A DNA stretch of 64,000 nt. Source: Epichloe hybrida (Eukaryota > Ascomycota > Sordariomycetes > Hypocreales > Clavicipitaceae). This document shows, in pieces, positions 20,005 through 31,654 of the stretch; the stretch's first letter is position 1, and every line of letters begins with the position of its first letter. The notes under the pieces are model-generated. The model was not told the DNA's origin, searched no databases, and saw only the letters and a list, made by a program, of their open reading frames with translations. The stretch covers positions 2,653,961-2,717,960 of the forward strand of contig JAFEKR010000007.1 in assembly GCA_019022495.1 (NCBI GenBank), in the 5' to 3' direction. A program made the translations under genes and the position numbers.

Positions 20005-21441
20005 GACACCTCGGATGCCTGCTCCTCTTTGCCTTGTTCTTCTGCCGCCCTTGCCCTTTTGATGTGGCACACACTGTCCGAGTGGGATAAAAATAAAATA
20101 CAATCAAGCATAAAATAAAATCAACATCTCCTTGGCAAAGTGACGGGAAATCGGAATCCCGTTCCAAGGGGACGCCTCGTCCTTTTTAAACCTCGATGCA
20201 ATCATACGGTATACCCTTCTCCCCCTAGCCCAGTGACCCGGTTGTCTCAATCCCATCCAGCCGGGAAATCGTTCGATTAGACAACTACATGTAGTTGCTA
20301 GGCAAAGCGGGCCGTCGATAAATCAAACGACCGGGCCCCGGGTCCAAGCCACCCCCGGGCTTGCTACGCGCTAACGCCGTAAACGTAATCGATTCGAACA
20401 AGACCGACCCCCCCCCCCGTGTTTTAAACCGTCATTCTCTGTAACCATTTTACATATGTACGCTTTGTTCGCCATCAAAATACCGACGAGGTGCTTGCCT
20501 GCGGATCACAATTTTTTAAGTGACAAATACTTGACAATGTTTTTTTTTTTTCTGTCAACCACACCATACTAAGGCAGGCCAAAGGGTTCCGCACGGAAAA
20601 CATTACATTGGTGAAAATCAGCGCGTCGGTGGCGTCATCTTCAACAAGGGTCGTCTCAAAAAGATGGGGGTGTCAACAGCTCCACGTCATAAAGCACAAT
20701 TCCAGGGTTGTCCAACGAAACGACGTCCTGGGAGGGGGGGGGGAAAAGGCGCCCCCAACCCAATAGCAAGCAGTTTCCGACTCACCGGACTTGCACAGCA
20801 CAGCGCCGCTCGGATGCAAAGTTCTGTCAGCGCGGAACTTTGGACCCATCGCGGTCAGAACCCGTGGCCCCCTGATGGACGCGGCGGCGGGGGTTCCGAT
20901 GATTCCAGTAGACCACGATCGACTTTGCCGTGTTACGGCCCTCGCATCAACGAGCACGTAACGCAGCGTGAGGGCAAGCGCCGCGCGCATATCTAGAGGC
21001 GCTGGATCCCTTGGAGAAAAATCCTCAAAATCAATCGACGACGGCTCATCAATGGCGATGAGCAGGTGTTGTTGTATTGTGGCCAGCAACCCGGCCCAAG
21101 TGATGGACGACTTTGATTCCAGCAGTTGAGCTGCACGTAATGATGGATGACACCAATGCTATTGACTAGTCGATTTCGCTGTGAAATGATAACCATCTCG
21201 AAAAGGTCAGGGTCTGCAATCTGTGTCTAATAAAGCTCTACTTCGTCCGCTTCTCCATAAGAACCGACATGGCCGTCAAGTTGCCCTTCGAGCGCCCGAC
21301 AGTAGCAGTAGTAGTTAGTAGTGGTAGTAGGAGGCTCCATGGCTAGCGTTCCCAACCCTCCTTTATTTCCTGGGGTCCTGCATCCTTGGTACTTACTTGG
21401 TTGGCCCAAAAACAACACCAGGATCCTAATCGCATCTTTGC
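20005..21441. other. Gene-free stretch upstream of the P450
   Basis: It holds the P450 promoter side and the 3' side of the small secreted-protein gene. Visible are a C run (about 20409-20419), a T run (about 20540-20551) and a G run near 20735-20745. Open frames of 110-138 codons around 20664-21089 overlap on opposite strands and resemble no family, so I do not call them genes. Confidence 0.55.
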
Positions 21442-21960
21442 CTAATAAGTGCAACTGATCTGTCCGTCCGACGCGTGTCCGGCCGCGATGATTTTGAACC
21501 CGAGTGTGTCCCAAGTGGCGCCATGGAACTGAATTGTCATTGCTCCCACGGCTTTGAATCCGATGGCATGCGGATCCCAAGGTTTCATAGAGGTCCCGTC
21601 ATCTTTACTCGAAGAACAAAACTTCCCATCACGTAAATCAAACTCGATGGACCATGTGTCTTTCAGACCCACTCTAGCAAGCATCTTGGCCATTGCAGGT
21701 TGATGTCCTCTATAAAGGTAACGAATCGGTTTCGTTTCCGACGTTTGGTTTGCCAAAATTGTTGCCCAATCAATGTAAGTCTTGTGTCTTATTTCCCTTC
21801 CCCTGGCTTCGTATCGGAGCACAGCAAGGTATAGATCTTCTGCAGACTGGTTTTCCAACGTGACGCTCAGCGTCTTAAAGTCAAGTTCCGGTGCTATTAG
21901 GCCAGAGACCGCTGCAGCAGCGGCCAAAACCGCCATCAGAGAGTAGTGCATGCTCAACAA
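21442..21960 (-). CDS. Small secreted protein of unknown function, 172 aa
   Basis: A complete single-exon frame. The N-terminus MLSMHYSLMAVLAAAAAVSG is a typical signal peptide, with cleavage likely around residue 20-22 just before LIAPE. The mature part is about 150 residues, with two N-glycosylation sequons (NQS and NQT) and only two cysteines (in KFCSSS and in the C-terminal ISCTY), which could form a single disulfide. I recognise no domain. Size, secretion signal and lack of a known fold would fit a secreted effector-like or cell-wall-associated protein, but that is inference. The first Met is used; Met4 is a possible alternative start. A plus-strand frame with a putative start at 22245 diverges from it across a poly-T tract. 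Confidence 0.65.
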   Translation of the reverse strand: MLSMHYSLMAVLAAAAAVSGLIAPELDFKTLSVTLENQSAEDLYLAVLRYEARGREIRHKTYIDWATILANQTSETKPIRYLYRGHQPAMAKMLARVGLKDTWSIEFDLRDGKFCSSSKDDGTSMKPWDPHAIGFKAVGAMTIQFHGATWDTLGFKIIAAGHASDGQISCTY

Positions 21961-22213
21961 CGCTCACAATAGGTGAGTTGTGGCGCGTTCAACCTGTTGA
22001 ATCATATCAGAAGGCCGCTTTGCCAGAGATGGTAGAGGACCCAGGGGGGGGGGGGGGGACACGAACAGGAATCAGGTCGTCACGATGCTGTGTGAACGGA
22101 TGAAAAAGTTGACATGTCTAACTAGGGGCTGGGTTTTACATAGAATGGCGAACTTTTACTCGAGCGTAGATGGGCACCCCTCTATAAGTAAGTGTTATGA
22201 TCACGAACCGACC

Positions 22214-22240
22214 TTTTTTTTTTTTTTTTTTTTTTTTTTT
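22214..22240. repeat. Poly-T tract, 27 T
   Basis: An uninterrupted run of T in the region between the secreted-protein gene and a doubtful small plus-strand frame. Such tracts are common in fungal promoters and are prone to length error in assemblies. Confidence 0.95.
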
Positions 22241-22244
22241 AGCT

Positions 22245-22448
22245 ATGAGCAATTCCTCTGAGAAGAAGAATATGGAGCTAATAAACACCTTTTCGATACT
22301 TCCTGCATATCAGGGTCCAGATGAACCGGAATGGGTCGTCAAGTACATAGGAACAACCCAAGCCAAGAGGAGCTTCGCAGTCTACATACATAAAGCTGAA
22401 GCTCTGTGGATCTCTTTTTCGGAACAAGACAAGCGAGCGTTAAAATAA
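22245..22448 (+). CDS. Doubtful small open frame, 67 aa
   Basis: A 67-codon frame beginning MSNSSEKKNMELINTF directly after the poly-T tract. Composition is protein-like (EPEWVVKYIGTT, KAEALWISFSEQDK) and not low complexity, which is why it is listed. It has no recognisable domain, no visible intron continuation and no close neighbour. It could be a small gene, a remnant, or chance. The Phe run that a frame starting upstream would have is only the translated poly-T. Confidence 0.2.
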   Translation: MSNSSEKKNMELINTFSILPAYQGPDEPEWVVKYIGTTQAKRSFAVYIHKAEALWISFSEQDKRALK

Positions 22449-23544
22449 CGCCATCAATACAGATGAAATATGTACGGATTACACACCTCCTAGTTCAGGC
22501 AGTTATAGGCCAGGATTTGACTGGGTGAGTGTTGGGCCTTCCCTTCCGAAGAGGAAGCTCGCCTACATTTGCCAAAGTCTTCACTCACTGGTCGGTTGAT
22601 AGCTGGTGAGAGTGCAATCCGCCGCATCTGGTGCCAAGGCGAAATCTTCCCACGATAAGTACATACATGTACGTGATTACGCGATGGTCTTTCTTGCTGC
22701 CGGCAAGTGGTGGGAGCGGGCGCTGGGTACCCAGTTTGCCGATTATGAGTAGCCCCAATTTTTCATCTTCACCAAACCCTGAATGACTTTGCACGACTAC
22801 GGAGTACATTGACTACATGCGGATTACAAGCCCCACACCCCACATGATCTGATTACTAACAGCTGTTGTCAGCTTGTCGAGGGTGGGGTCTAGCCACGCA
22901 AAGTAATATCGGGAAGGCACATGATTAGCTTGATATTTCCCTGGTCTTGTTGTACATGTACATAAGCAAACGGCCCAGATTGGTCTCGTTCCACCTGGAG
23001 GATACATGCAATCAAGAAAAAAACGAACAATAGCAAGCACCAACGTTCTTGGCATAATCCGCCGATTTCAAGTCATACATTAACTTCCGCTGCCGAGTCT
23101 GCCAAACTCTGCATCCATCGCTGTGTCGTCTCTCCACTGCCTACGGCACTCGGAGAAATACATTTATACCATCTATGAGAAGGAGTAAAAGGTGGAACAA
23201 GATTGAGAAATCAAGTAAAGAACAAAGTTTGCCGACCAATCAAGCCATGCATATGCTATTCCTCCGCAAAACGCCATGCCATGCCATGCCATGCCATGCC
23301 AAACCATCATTTTAGCGTCATCCCATGCCCTTGAGCTCAGAAAAAAGGAAAGATAAGAAAAAAGCGGCCATCGGCACAACGACCTAGGCCGTGCAATGGA
23401 AGGGAGGCGGGGCGGGGGGGGCTGGATGTGGGGAAGCGAAAACCGGGGACTGAAAGTTCGTCACAGTTCGTCAGCTTTATACAGAGAGTCCACGGCCGCG
23501 GGGTTGGCGACTAAACAGAGCCAGTGTGCTAGAAAAACCTTGGA
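22449..23544. other. Gene-free stretch downstream of the RING gene
   Basis: It contains TACGGATTA (22473) and TACGGAGTA (22798), a short CCATG repeat (23273-23300) and a G run near 23414. No coding frame with family resemblance is visible on either strand. Confidence 0.55.
23273..23300. repeat. 5-bp microsatellite of GCCAT units
   Basis: About five tandem copies of GCCAT are read directly. Non-coding. Confidence 0.9.
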
Positions 23545-25808
23545 TCACCACCAGGGCCGATTCCTGCTCGGCCGAAGGGCAGATAATTCTGTATCATCTG
23601 GCTGTCGTGTTGGGTTCTCCATAGTGGACAGAGATGATGCATGGATAGTTCCTGATAAAGTAGGCGTGGAAAGAACAGAGCGAGATTGAGTTTGTGATTG
23701 TAATGGATTCGGTATGCTCCGTTCTCGCAGCGACGAGCCATTGACAACTACCGGAGCCGTAGGATCAGTGGGCCGTGGTGTTCTAGATGACGCCGCCTGC
23801 CCGCGCCTCTCATTCATGCCGTTGAGCTGTGCATTCGTTCCACTCATGACGGGTCTGGGTTGCAGACGATGCTGGGGCGGCGGCGGTGCGGATCCTGCAA
23901 CTGAAGTTTGGGCACCCCAAGAGCCCCCCTCCCGCGGCCTTGTAATGTCCTGGCTAGCAGGGGCGTCAGAAGCCGAGCGGGAGTGCATGGCTCCGACACC
24001 TGCAAATCGAGCCTCCGCAGGTACCGGACCACTGCGGCGTTGTCGGGTCCTGCGTTGATCCTGATGAGTGGCGGCATCATCCGGTGGTGGGCGGCGCTCC
24101 CTATTTCGATCCGCTCGATGAAACAGTTCCTGAAGTTCAGTTTCCGTTATTGGACCAGCGGCCAGCCTGGAAATCAGCTCATCGGAAAGCCTGATGATGA
24201 ATCCAAATCAGTCTTCGCTTGGCAAATAACAGTAAGCTTTTCGCGACTCACCCAGCAGGCAACGGTAACCCTCGCATCCGCATCATGTTGATAAATGTTG
24301 TTGCTGATCCGTACGAATGCCTCGGTTCTGCCTGTAATTTTGCTCGACAATAGGGGCAGCTATCTGATTCGTCGAGCCATTTCCTTATACAGTGGTCCCC
24401 GAAGATATGCCTGCAAGGCGGTAGTCGCAGAGGCGCCTCGTTGATACCCTCTGGACTTTCAACGCCATAGTCGTTGTAACAAATGACACACGCTACCGAT
24501 GAACCATGAGTTTTCCATCGTTCCCAAAGCATTCGTACAATGATATTTCACACGACGTACCTTTTTCGTTCTCTGACAAGGAAGAGATCTCCACACTTTC
24601 CAGAGATTGTACTGCGGCTCTGGATGCCACCAACTTGCTTGACATGGTGCCACGAAACATTTGAATTTGGCGTGCAACCATGTCATCGCTGACTCGGGGA
24701 TGAGGCCTCGGCAATAATGGTGTTGGCATCTCGCCCGAGGGATCCTGACCCGCTTCATCCTGTGACCGAGACAGCCCAGGCCCGGATTGACGAGAACTCA
24801 TAGATCGTCGAGATCGAGAGTAAGCCTGTCGGCGGCGGTCAGAGGCCGGGGATGCGAGGCTAGTGAAGTCTCTAACTTCGAAAAAGGCGACAGCTGTGGT
24901 CATAGTAATTGTATTAGTCGTCTTGAATCAAGGGAGAAGAGAGAAAGGTATTGTGTTTTGGATCAACTGGTAGGCAAGCCCCGTGGTCAAAACCCAAACA
25001 TGATGAAAACAAGAAGGAAAGCGCGAGCAAAGTATCATGATCATGAGGTATTTGACCACAGAATCGTTGGCAAATGTAAAATAAATTTTGCGGATGACGC
25101 GTTTGGCGTCACGCATTACTACTTACATGACCGAGGCCGCTGGGTCCTTTGCGAGCTTGTTGGTGGTACCTGCGTTGAGTGGTGGGGTGAGATTGGGGAG
25201 AGCGGGTAAGAGAGCGTTGTACTTGATGACGAAGCACCCGCAGGTTCTGGGATGTTTGCTGGGCGCTCAGAAGACGGAAATAAAGAGGAAGTCGTTGGCA
25301 AAGAATCCAAGATCACCCCCGGTGATACCCAATCAGCTGCAACAGGCGGCTGCAGAGTCAAACCTCGTGTGCTGAAATAATTGGTATTTCCCAGCTCACT
25401 CTCTGATATTGAAGAATGTGGAGTCGCATTCATGACAAAATTGATTCCTGGCACAGAATTCATTACGCCCGACATCGGCTGCAAATTCGAAGTCCAATAG
25501 GTCGAGGCTGCAGGAAGTCCGACAACCGAGTCTGGGTTCTGTAATGCGCGAAGGCTACGGTCTGGGTGAGGTAGAGCGCTATGCTGACCAATTTGTGTAG
25601 CTTGGGCAGGTCCCGGGTTTGTTGAGGCCTGTTGGAAAGTATGTTGATGAAAATACAAGGGTCCCAGCGGCAACGATTGAGCATGCCACGGCGACATGGG
25701 CGATGTGTGGGGATGAACCATCCAGGGACCTGGCGAGGCTTGTATCAATGGATCGTCGTTCGAGGGTAGTCTCCGAGGGTTATTCGGGAGGAGATTCGTT
25801 TGATCCAT
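23545..25808 (-). CDS. RING-H2-like zinc finger protein, probable E3 ubiquitin ligase (4 exons, 633 aa)
   Basis: I join four exons: 25808-25127, 24893-24561, 24492-24252 and 24190-23545. Introns are 25126-24894 (donor GTAAGT, branch GACTAATAC, acceptor CACAG), 24560-24493 (donor GTACGT, acceptor TAG) and 24251-24191 (donor GTGAGT, branch CTGAT, acceptor CAG). Phases agree and the product is 633 residues. The first ~330 residues are Pro/Ser/Gln-rich and probably disordered. The finger is at about 340-387: C340-x2-C343, C365-x-H367, C373, C384-x2-C387. The canonical fifth-ligand position (370) is Gly, with a His at 372, so zinc-site geometry is worth checking. After the finger come a short helical stretch (LSDELISRLAAG), an Arg-rich linker and a disordered tail. 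RING proteins of this type usually recruit a ubiquitin-conjugating enzyme; substrate is unknown. The start Met has a good context (AAG before ATGG). Confidence 0.85.
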
Positions 25809-26064
25809 CTTGAGCCGGTGTTGTCGCTGGACCTCCCTTTCCGAGCAACGCTCTCGGTCGTCGACAAATGTTCAACGAGATCGAAAGTGGCGTGGACTCA
25901 CGGCCACCAATATTGGCAGAGGCAGGATCGAGAGGAGAGCAGCCCACACGCTTTGTGATTGGAGAGCCAGGTGATTTCGAGGTGAAATGATCTAGTGATA
26001 TCTGGACTAGCTGTGTTGAAAGAACAATGTTGATGCTTGTTTTTCTTGATCGCTGGCTTTGCTC

Positions 26065-26109
26065 GTCTTCTTCTTCTTCTTCTTCTTCGTCTTCTTCTTC
26101 GTCTTCTTC
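26065..26109. repeat. TTC-rich trinucleotide repeat
   Basis: An imperfect run of TTC and GTC triplets. On the minus strand it reads as GAA/GAC, about 260 bp upstream of the RING protein start, so it may lie in that gene's promoter or 5' leader. Confidence 0.9.
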
Positions 26110-27950
26110 AGAGCAATCTGCTGACTTGTAACACTATCCGTGCTGTTCTGCTAGACTGATTTGAGAGCTTGGATGCGGCGTGGCAGGCATCAAGCCAGGC
26201 TAGCAATGATAGATACAAGAAGGAGCCAAAAGACAAGTCAAAAGACGAGCCAAAAAGACGGGACGATGAGAGCGGGGACTGACGGAATCGACGGCTAGGT
26301 GTCTGGTTTGCTATATGGCGATAGATGACGAGAAAGCGGGAAAGTCGGGGCTGCGACTTATGGGTAGCGAGAGAGCTTGGATGAGATCGAGAATGGTGTA
26401 CGGAGGAGGCATACGATGAGGAGGATGGTTGAGAAGGACGCAGTATTCGAGACCCAAGGGGGTAGGCGCGATACGATGGATGTGACGAGGGACAGTGCTT
26501 TAATAAACCCGATAGTGAGAAGCCCAAAGCCGGAACGAGTTAATGGTTCAGGCTTGTCAGGGCTCAAACGTATGAGTGTGGGTTGTATCAACGACGGGCA
26601 GGAGCGTCCCATCCGTTATGCGATATCCGGTCGTTGTAATCGTAACGTTGGGTCAGGCGCTCGTCACGAATGCGAATGTTGGACTCGTACACCTCTGCTA
26701 TGCGGGAGCTAGAACGAGAGCAGACTGGTCAGAGCAATCCACCAACGATGGTGATCTGTTCATCGGCCCGAGTTATGAGAGGGTGAACGAACGATGAGAT
26801 CAACCAGATTGAAAGCCCACCTGAAAAGAGAGGAAGGGGCAGAAGGAAGACAACAGAGATGGGAGATGGGAGCTGGGAGCTGGGGTTAAAGGACGAGGCC
26901 GAAGCTGTGAGTAGGCCCAGAAGCTTAACAATAGCCAACCACTTGTGGAGACGAGCCGGTCTCGTCGGATGATCATGGGGCACGAGCGAAGCAAGCAAGG
27001 GCAGGAGCTTTATTTGCCAGTACTACTCCGTAATCCGAAGCGTTTGACGGACGCGGGACACACATCAGAGTGAGACTAGAGAAGGCGAAAGAGGCGGCCT
27101 AATGCGGCTGGACATGCGGAGCTGCGCACCAAGTACAAACACCACAGCTCAAGCGACGGCACGGACACAGAGGTGCGAGAAGAAGTGAATCCCAACTTGT
27201 TGGAAAAAGAGGGAGGAAGGGCGGTGGCATCTGGAGCAACAGGGCCAAAATAGCAAAAGGACCTGATGGCGAAACCAAAGGCGGGAACGGTGATTCAGGC
27301 CCAGGCCGTCCATGTGGGCGGCGGAGCCAACTTGACAAAGGACCAAAGGAGGAGGAGGAGGAGGAGAGGGCCAGGCATGAATGAAGCGGACGCCAGTGAG
27401 CGTCAGAAGATCAACAAGTAATATTGACGAGGCACCATCCATCCAGCTTCCCAGCTCGGCTGGATGGGCCGGCCACACACGAGAGTGACGGGGAGGCAAG
27501 GCCAGGAAGCTACCAAGACTGGCAGATAAGCAGACCAGGAGGAGGAGACAGAAGACATAATAATAACACTGCGGTATGTGCTGTGTGAGAGGAGGGGTGG
27601 GCACATTGGAGGAGGGGGCAAGGCGAGGCGGAGCAGCATGGATGCAATTGTGTCCGGTAGGTAGTAGGCCTGGCATCAAAATGCAAGAGCAAAAGCAAAA
27701 GCAAAAGCCACATGCACCAATGATTTGTGCACTCGAGTGTTGGCGGCCGTCTTTGATGAATCGACGAGCCGACGCTTGTTGACGATGGGCTGGCTGGCTC
27801 ACTGGATGGCTCACTGGATGGCTCACTGGATGGCGCGCATTCGCAAACGGGTGGTGTGAATAAAACAAAACTATTTTGTGCTGTAGAGCTCCGTAATTAA
27901 TACTATGTACTCGTCATGCTCATGGACTCATGGACTTGCCTGACCTTGAC

Positions 27951-28040
27951 CTGGCGTGGCCTGGCGTGGCCTGGTGTGGCCTGGCGTGGCCTGGTGTGGC
28001 CTGGCGTGGCCTGGTGTGGCCTGGCGTGGCCTGGCGTGGC
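27951..28040. repeat. 10-bp minisatellite, 9 copies of CTGGYGTGGC
   Basis: Nine tandem 10-bp units without indels. The fifth base is C in copies 1, 2, 4, 6, 8 and 9 and T in copies 3, 5 and 7, so the array has an alternating two-unit higher order. Degenerate units continue to about 28067. Non-coding. Confidence 0.95.
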
Positions 28041-31000
28041 CTGCTGGCGTGGTCTGGTTTGGCCCGGCGTCAAAGGTGGGAAAAGCAGGAAGGAGACACC
28101 TGAGGTCAATCACTTCCACCTTCCTCCCACAATAATAATAGTACGGTATTACTGATTGTCATACGATCTGACTGGCTTGTTCTCTGGGAGGCCGACGCGT
28201 GCCAGCACCTTGAGCCGATTTCGCTCAAATTTATTACACGTTACGGGTTACTTGGCTCGATGTTCCGTCTGTCAAGGTAAACCGCCTGGAAATCTTCATC
28301 CCGTGAGTAATACATCCGTGCATGATCACGGAATGGAGCCTTCTGCGCCAAGTCGCAAGTGACCATGCAACACACTTATTAGCCGATACGATGGGGCGCT
28401 GCCTGGAGGGGCAGAGAGGGGAAAGAAAGAGAAGGGAAGGGAAGAGGGGGCAGGCATACCCATGGGCACGGATTGCATGGCTTGTTGGGATATTAACAAG
28501 TTTGCTTGATAAACACGCCCTAATAATCCTATCCATGCTGGGTTTGTGCTCAAGCTCGGAGCTTGGACTTGTCTCTGACCATCACCGGGAAAGTGCGTGC
28601 AGTGTCAACAGGGTGTACGAATTAGGGGACTGGTAGACGACTGGCCCATGGCAAAACAGTCAGCATCGAGGCTGCATCCAAAGGCGGAGGGAGAATGGCC
28701 ACCCCGACGAGAGACGGACGAGAGAACAGATTGACGTGCAAGGTGAGAGGCGATGAGGGCTTGTTTGAACGAGGAGCAAATGAACGCTTTGCTCACTGGG
28801 CATGAGCCGCACGGTAGAGTTTAGTTTTTCCCTGATCCATATTGACCAGAGTTAATTTCGCAAGTTAGCCGGGATGACATTTTGGAGTCATGACGCAGAG
28901 GGCATCAACGACGACGCATCAAAGAGGAGAGAAGGCGGGTCAAGCATCGATCAGATGTTACAAGGAAGTGCGGATGAGAGGACAATGAGAAACAGGCAAA
29001 TTGGGTCTCGACAGCAATGGCGCCGACTGGCAGACGACGACCGAGCACAGGAGAAGTTTTTTTTTTTTTTTTTTAATTTATTTATTAAAAAAACACTTAA
29101 CTAAGGGCAAAACCAATGCGAGAAGGGGAAACATGATGGGCAGACCAACACGGCGTGGCGTGGCATGGCACGGCATCAACCAGACATCATATCATGTCTC
29201 TGTGACCAAGACCACTGCAGCAACAGAAGGACAAGAGCGGCTGGAAACTGACTGGTTCGAATGAGCTGGCTTGGGCTCGTCCCAACTTGATAGGTATGTG
29301 GCATGTACTCTGTACTCACCTGAACATGAAAGTGCGACCCATCTTATCCAGTCCATCTTATCCAGTTCTGGCGACTGGCGCGGGTGAGAGTAATAAGGTT
29401 GCTTGTGACCTCATCGACATGTCAAGAGTCATGTTGCTGGTAGTGGTGGTTGCTGGTGGCCAGTGGTGGAATCTAATTCCGAGCAATGAGAAATGATGAT
29501 TGTGAGTCGCACTGCATCGGAGTATAGCCGTGGCTCAGGACTGATGAAGCTCCGACCGAGTACGAAGCCACCACCATCCTTCATGACGGTTTCATTCGTC
29601 TTTTTGACTTTATTAAGACTGGCTGCGCCGTCCCCACATTGTCTGAGAACAGCCATGTAGGAGAATAGCAAGCACCCAAGGCCATTGCCCAGTTTTCTCA
29701 GAACCCAAACTAATAATAGTAAATCATGTTGCTTGCTGTGGTGAGAATATGGCGGGAAGTATCACAAGGGAAAGACAGCCGAGGGACTGAACACGAGAAA
29801 CGTCGTGTGCATACCCACAAATTCATTACTCCGTACGGAGCAGTCGCCAGGGTATTATTATCGCACACGTTTTTTTTTTTTTTTTTTTTTTTTGGTCCAT
29901 CATGCTCTCGACTTGTTCGACCGAAGCCCCCATCTCATGGCAAACAGGTCACCAACTCGCAATTTTGGCAAAATAGCCGTTGATGGCCCGTGGCCACCAG
30001 CGCCTTCGTCTTCATCTTCGGCTCATCTACATGTATTTGTCGGCTCATGTCAGACTTTATCACTTGACCCAACCCCCCCCCCCCCCAAATTCGAACCACC
30101 TAAATCAGGCCCCGGCGGCTGGTTGTGGCTTTGAATGCCCATTGTGCATGGAAAAGTATCCTCTGGCCCGATGAGTTATCCAGGGGGTCCGCAGGGCGTT
30201 CATCGCGAAAAGGGCCATGACGACGTGTTCAGAGGCCGAAAACATTACGTGAGTTGCCTCTCTGCGTAGGGGTTTTCCTTTTTATTTTCCCCCCCTTTTG
30301 TGATACTGTCTGTCGCCGTGTTGCTTTTGCGTCCAGGTGAGCGAGCCCCCCCCCCCCCTTCCCCTCCCCCCTGTTCGACCCCGTGTCACCAAAAAGTAGG
30401 TCGGCCCATGCTCGTGATGCGGTTCGTTCAAGGGAGCAGGGTAAGGGATGGAGGCTTTTCCGTGTAATACATGAAGCCGGCGGATGGGATGTGCTGTTTC
30501 ATACGGGCTTTTCCGTACCGAGTAAATTGTTTGATATTCCACGGACCACGGACCCGTACCCAAATGCCGTCTCCGCTCTCCGTCGCTCTCACGTATTCCG
30601 TCTTGTCGACAGCGGACCCCAGCATGGCCATCTCCGGAAAATCCCTCCCGGTGTTGCATGAACATGATATTCCGTCAAAGGTCGGCAAGTTGCCCAGTGT
30701 CGGCAGCTTTGGGTAATATAAAGCCTTCCCCCCGCGAAACTCAGTCCCCGCCATTCTCACGTCTACGGAGTAACTAACCCGTACTCACCACGTCGATGGG
30801 TTTTCGCTTCTGCTCGTTCATTTCCATACCTCACGAGTCAATTCACGTCCATCGATCATCCGCCCACGTAAATAGCAGGGTCCACCACCCAAAACATATT
30901 CATTCGAATTAATTAAATCGTTCGTCAGTTCCCGTTCCCCCCCCCCCCAAAATTCACAACTCGGTACAAATTCGACACCGAGCACAGAAATCAGTCGCAG

Positions 31001-31654
31001 TCGCAGTCGCAGTTGCAGTTTGCACCAAACAAATAAACAGCCTTGGTACGCGGCTCCCACCTTTATTATCCAAGGGCTCGCAGAACGTTGGCCATCATCC
31101 ACTCCTTTCCCTCACCCTCGCCCCTTTCCTTTTCCTTTTCCGTGATCCCATATCCCATTATAAAAAAAATAAAAAATAAAAATAAAAATAAAAAGCCCTG
31201 CTCCAAAGGTCACGCCAGCCGGCCTTTGTTCACATCTACAAGCCGGCCTACCTACCAGTTGGCCTTTACTGTTCGTCTCCGAACGGCACACAAAGCGACA
31301 TGGCCGCTCCAGATGACGTGACGAAACGAACTAGTCACTGTCCAACGTGAGAATTGACTCCCTGTAAATATGCCATCTTCATCTGCACGTAAAGTAGCAA
31401 GAGTTAGTTCCCTCGGAATGCCCACGGCAAGTCGAACATGCATGTTCCATTACATAGACGCGGGCTACACTACACCGAGGTTGTACTGTCGCGAATGACT
31501 CTATTCCATCATGCTCAGCTTGATAAGACAACGGGGAAAGCTCAATGCGCCATCGCTTAAAACCATGATACATGCATGTCCTCTGCGCCGCCTGTTTATT
31601 GACGTCCGGATTGACCAGACACGTCACGAAATATACTACTCAGCCCCGTGTGAT

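Larger units (their letters stand above)
25809..31654. other. Long gene-poor stretch between the RING gene and apc2
   Basis: 5.8 kb with normal GC and no supported gene. It contains a TTC/GTC repeat (26065-26109, likely in the RING gene's 5' leader), three copies of a 12-bp GGCTCACTGGAT unit near 27797-27832, a 10-bp minisatellite (27951-28040), poly-T tracts near 29057 and 29871, C runs near 30068, 30348 and 30940, an AAAAATAAAAATA-type run near 31165-31193, and TACGGAGTA or its complement at 27024, 29827 and 30764. Open frames of 90-240 codons exist but are low-complexity or paired on both strands. Long untranslated leaders or non-coding transcripts are possible; nothing in the sequence proves them. 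Confidence 0.5.

Noticed and set aside
20673..21089. 138-codon minus-strand frame upstream of the P450
   Set aside because: It overlaps a 110-codon plus-strand frame, includes the translated G/C run, has no domain, and shows no splice or start features of a gene.
24894..24903. Start of the RING protein at MTTAVAFF (24903)
   Set aside because: This ATG lies inside a well-formed intron (GTAAGT donor, GACTAATAC branch, CACAG acceptor), and the phase joins exactly to an upstream 227-codon exon.
27149..27868. 239-codon minus-strand frame in the gene-poor spacer
   Set aside because: Composition is dominated by short repeats (HPVSHPVSHPVSQP, CFCFCSC, PPPPPP) and it matches no family.
30428..30760. 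110-codon minus-strand frame
   Set aside because: Protein-like text in places, but frames are open on both strands here and there is no homologue I recognise; too weak to call.
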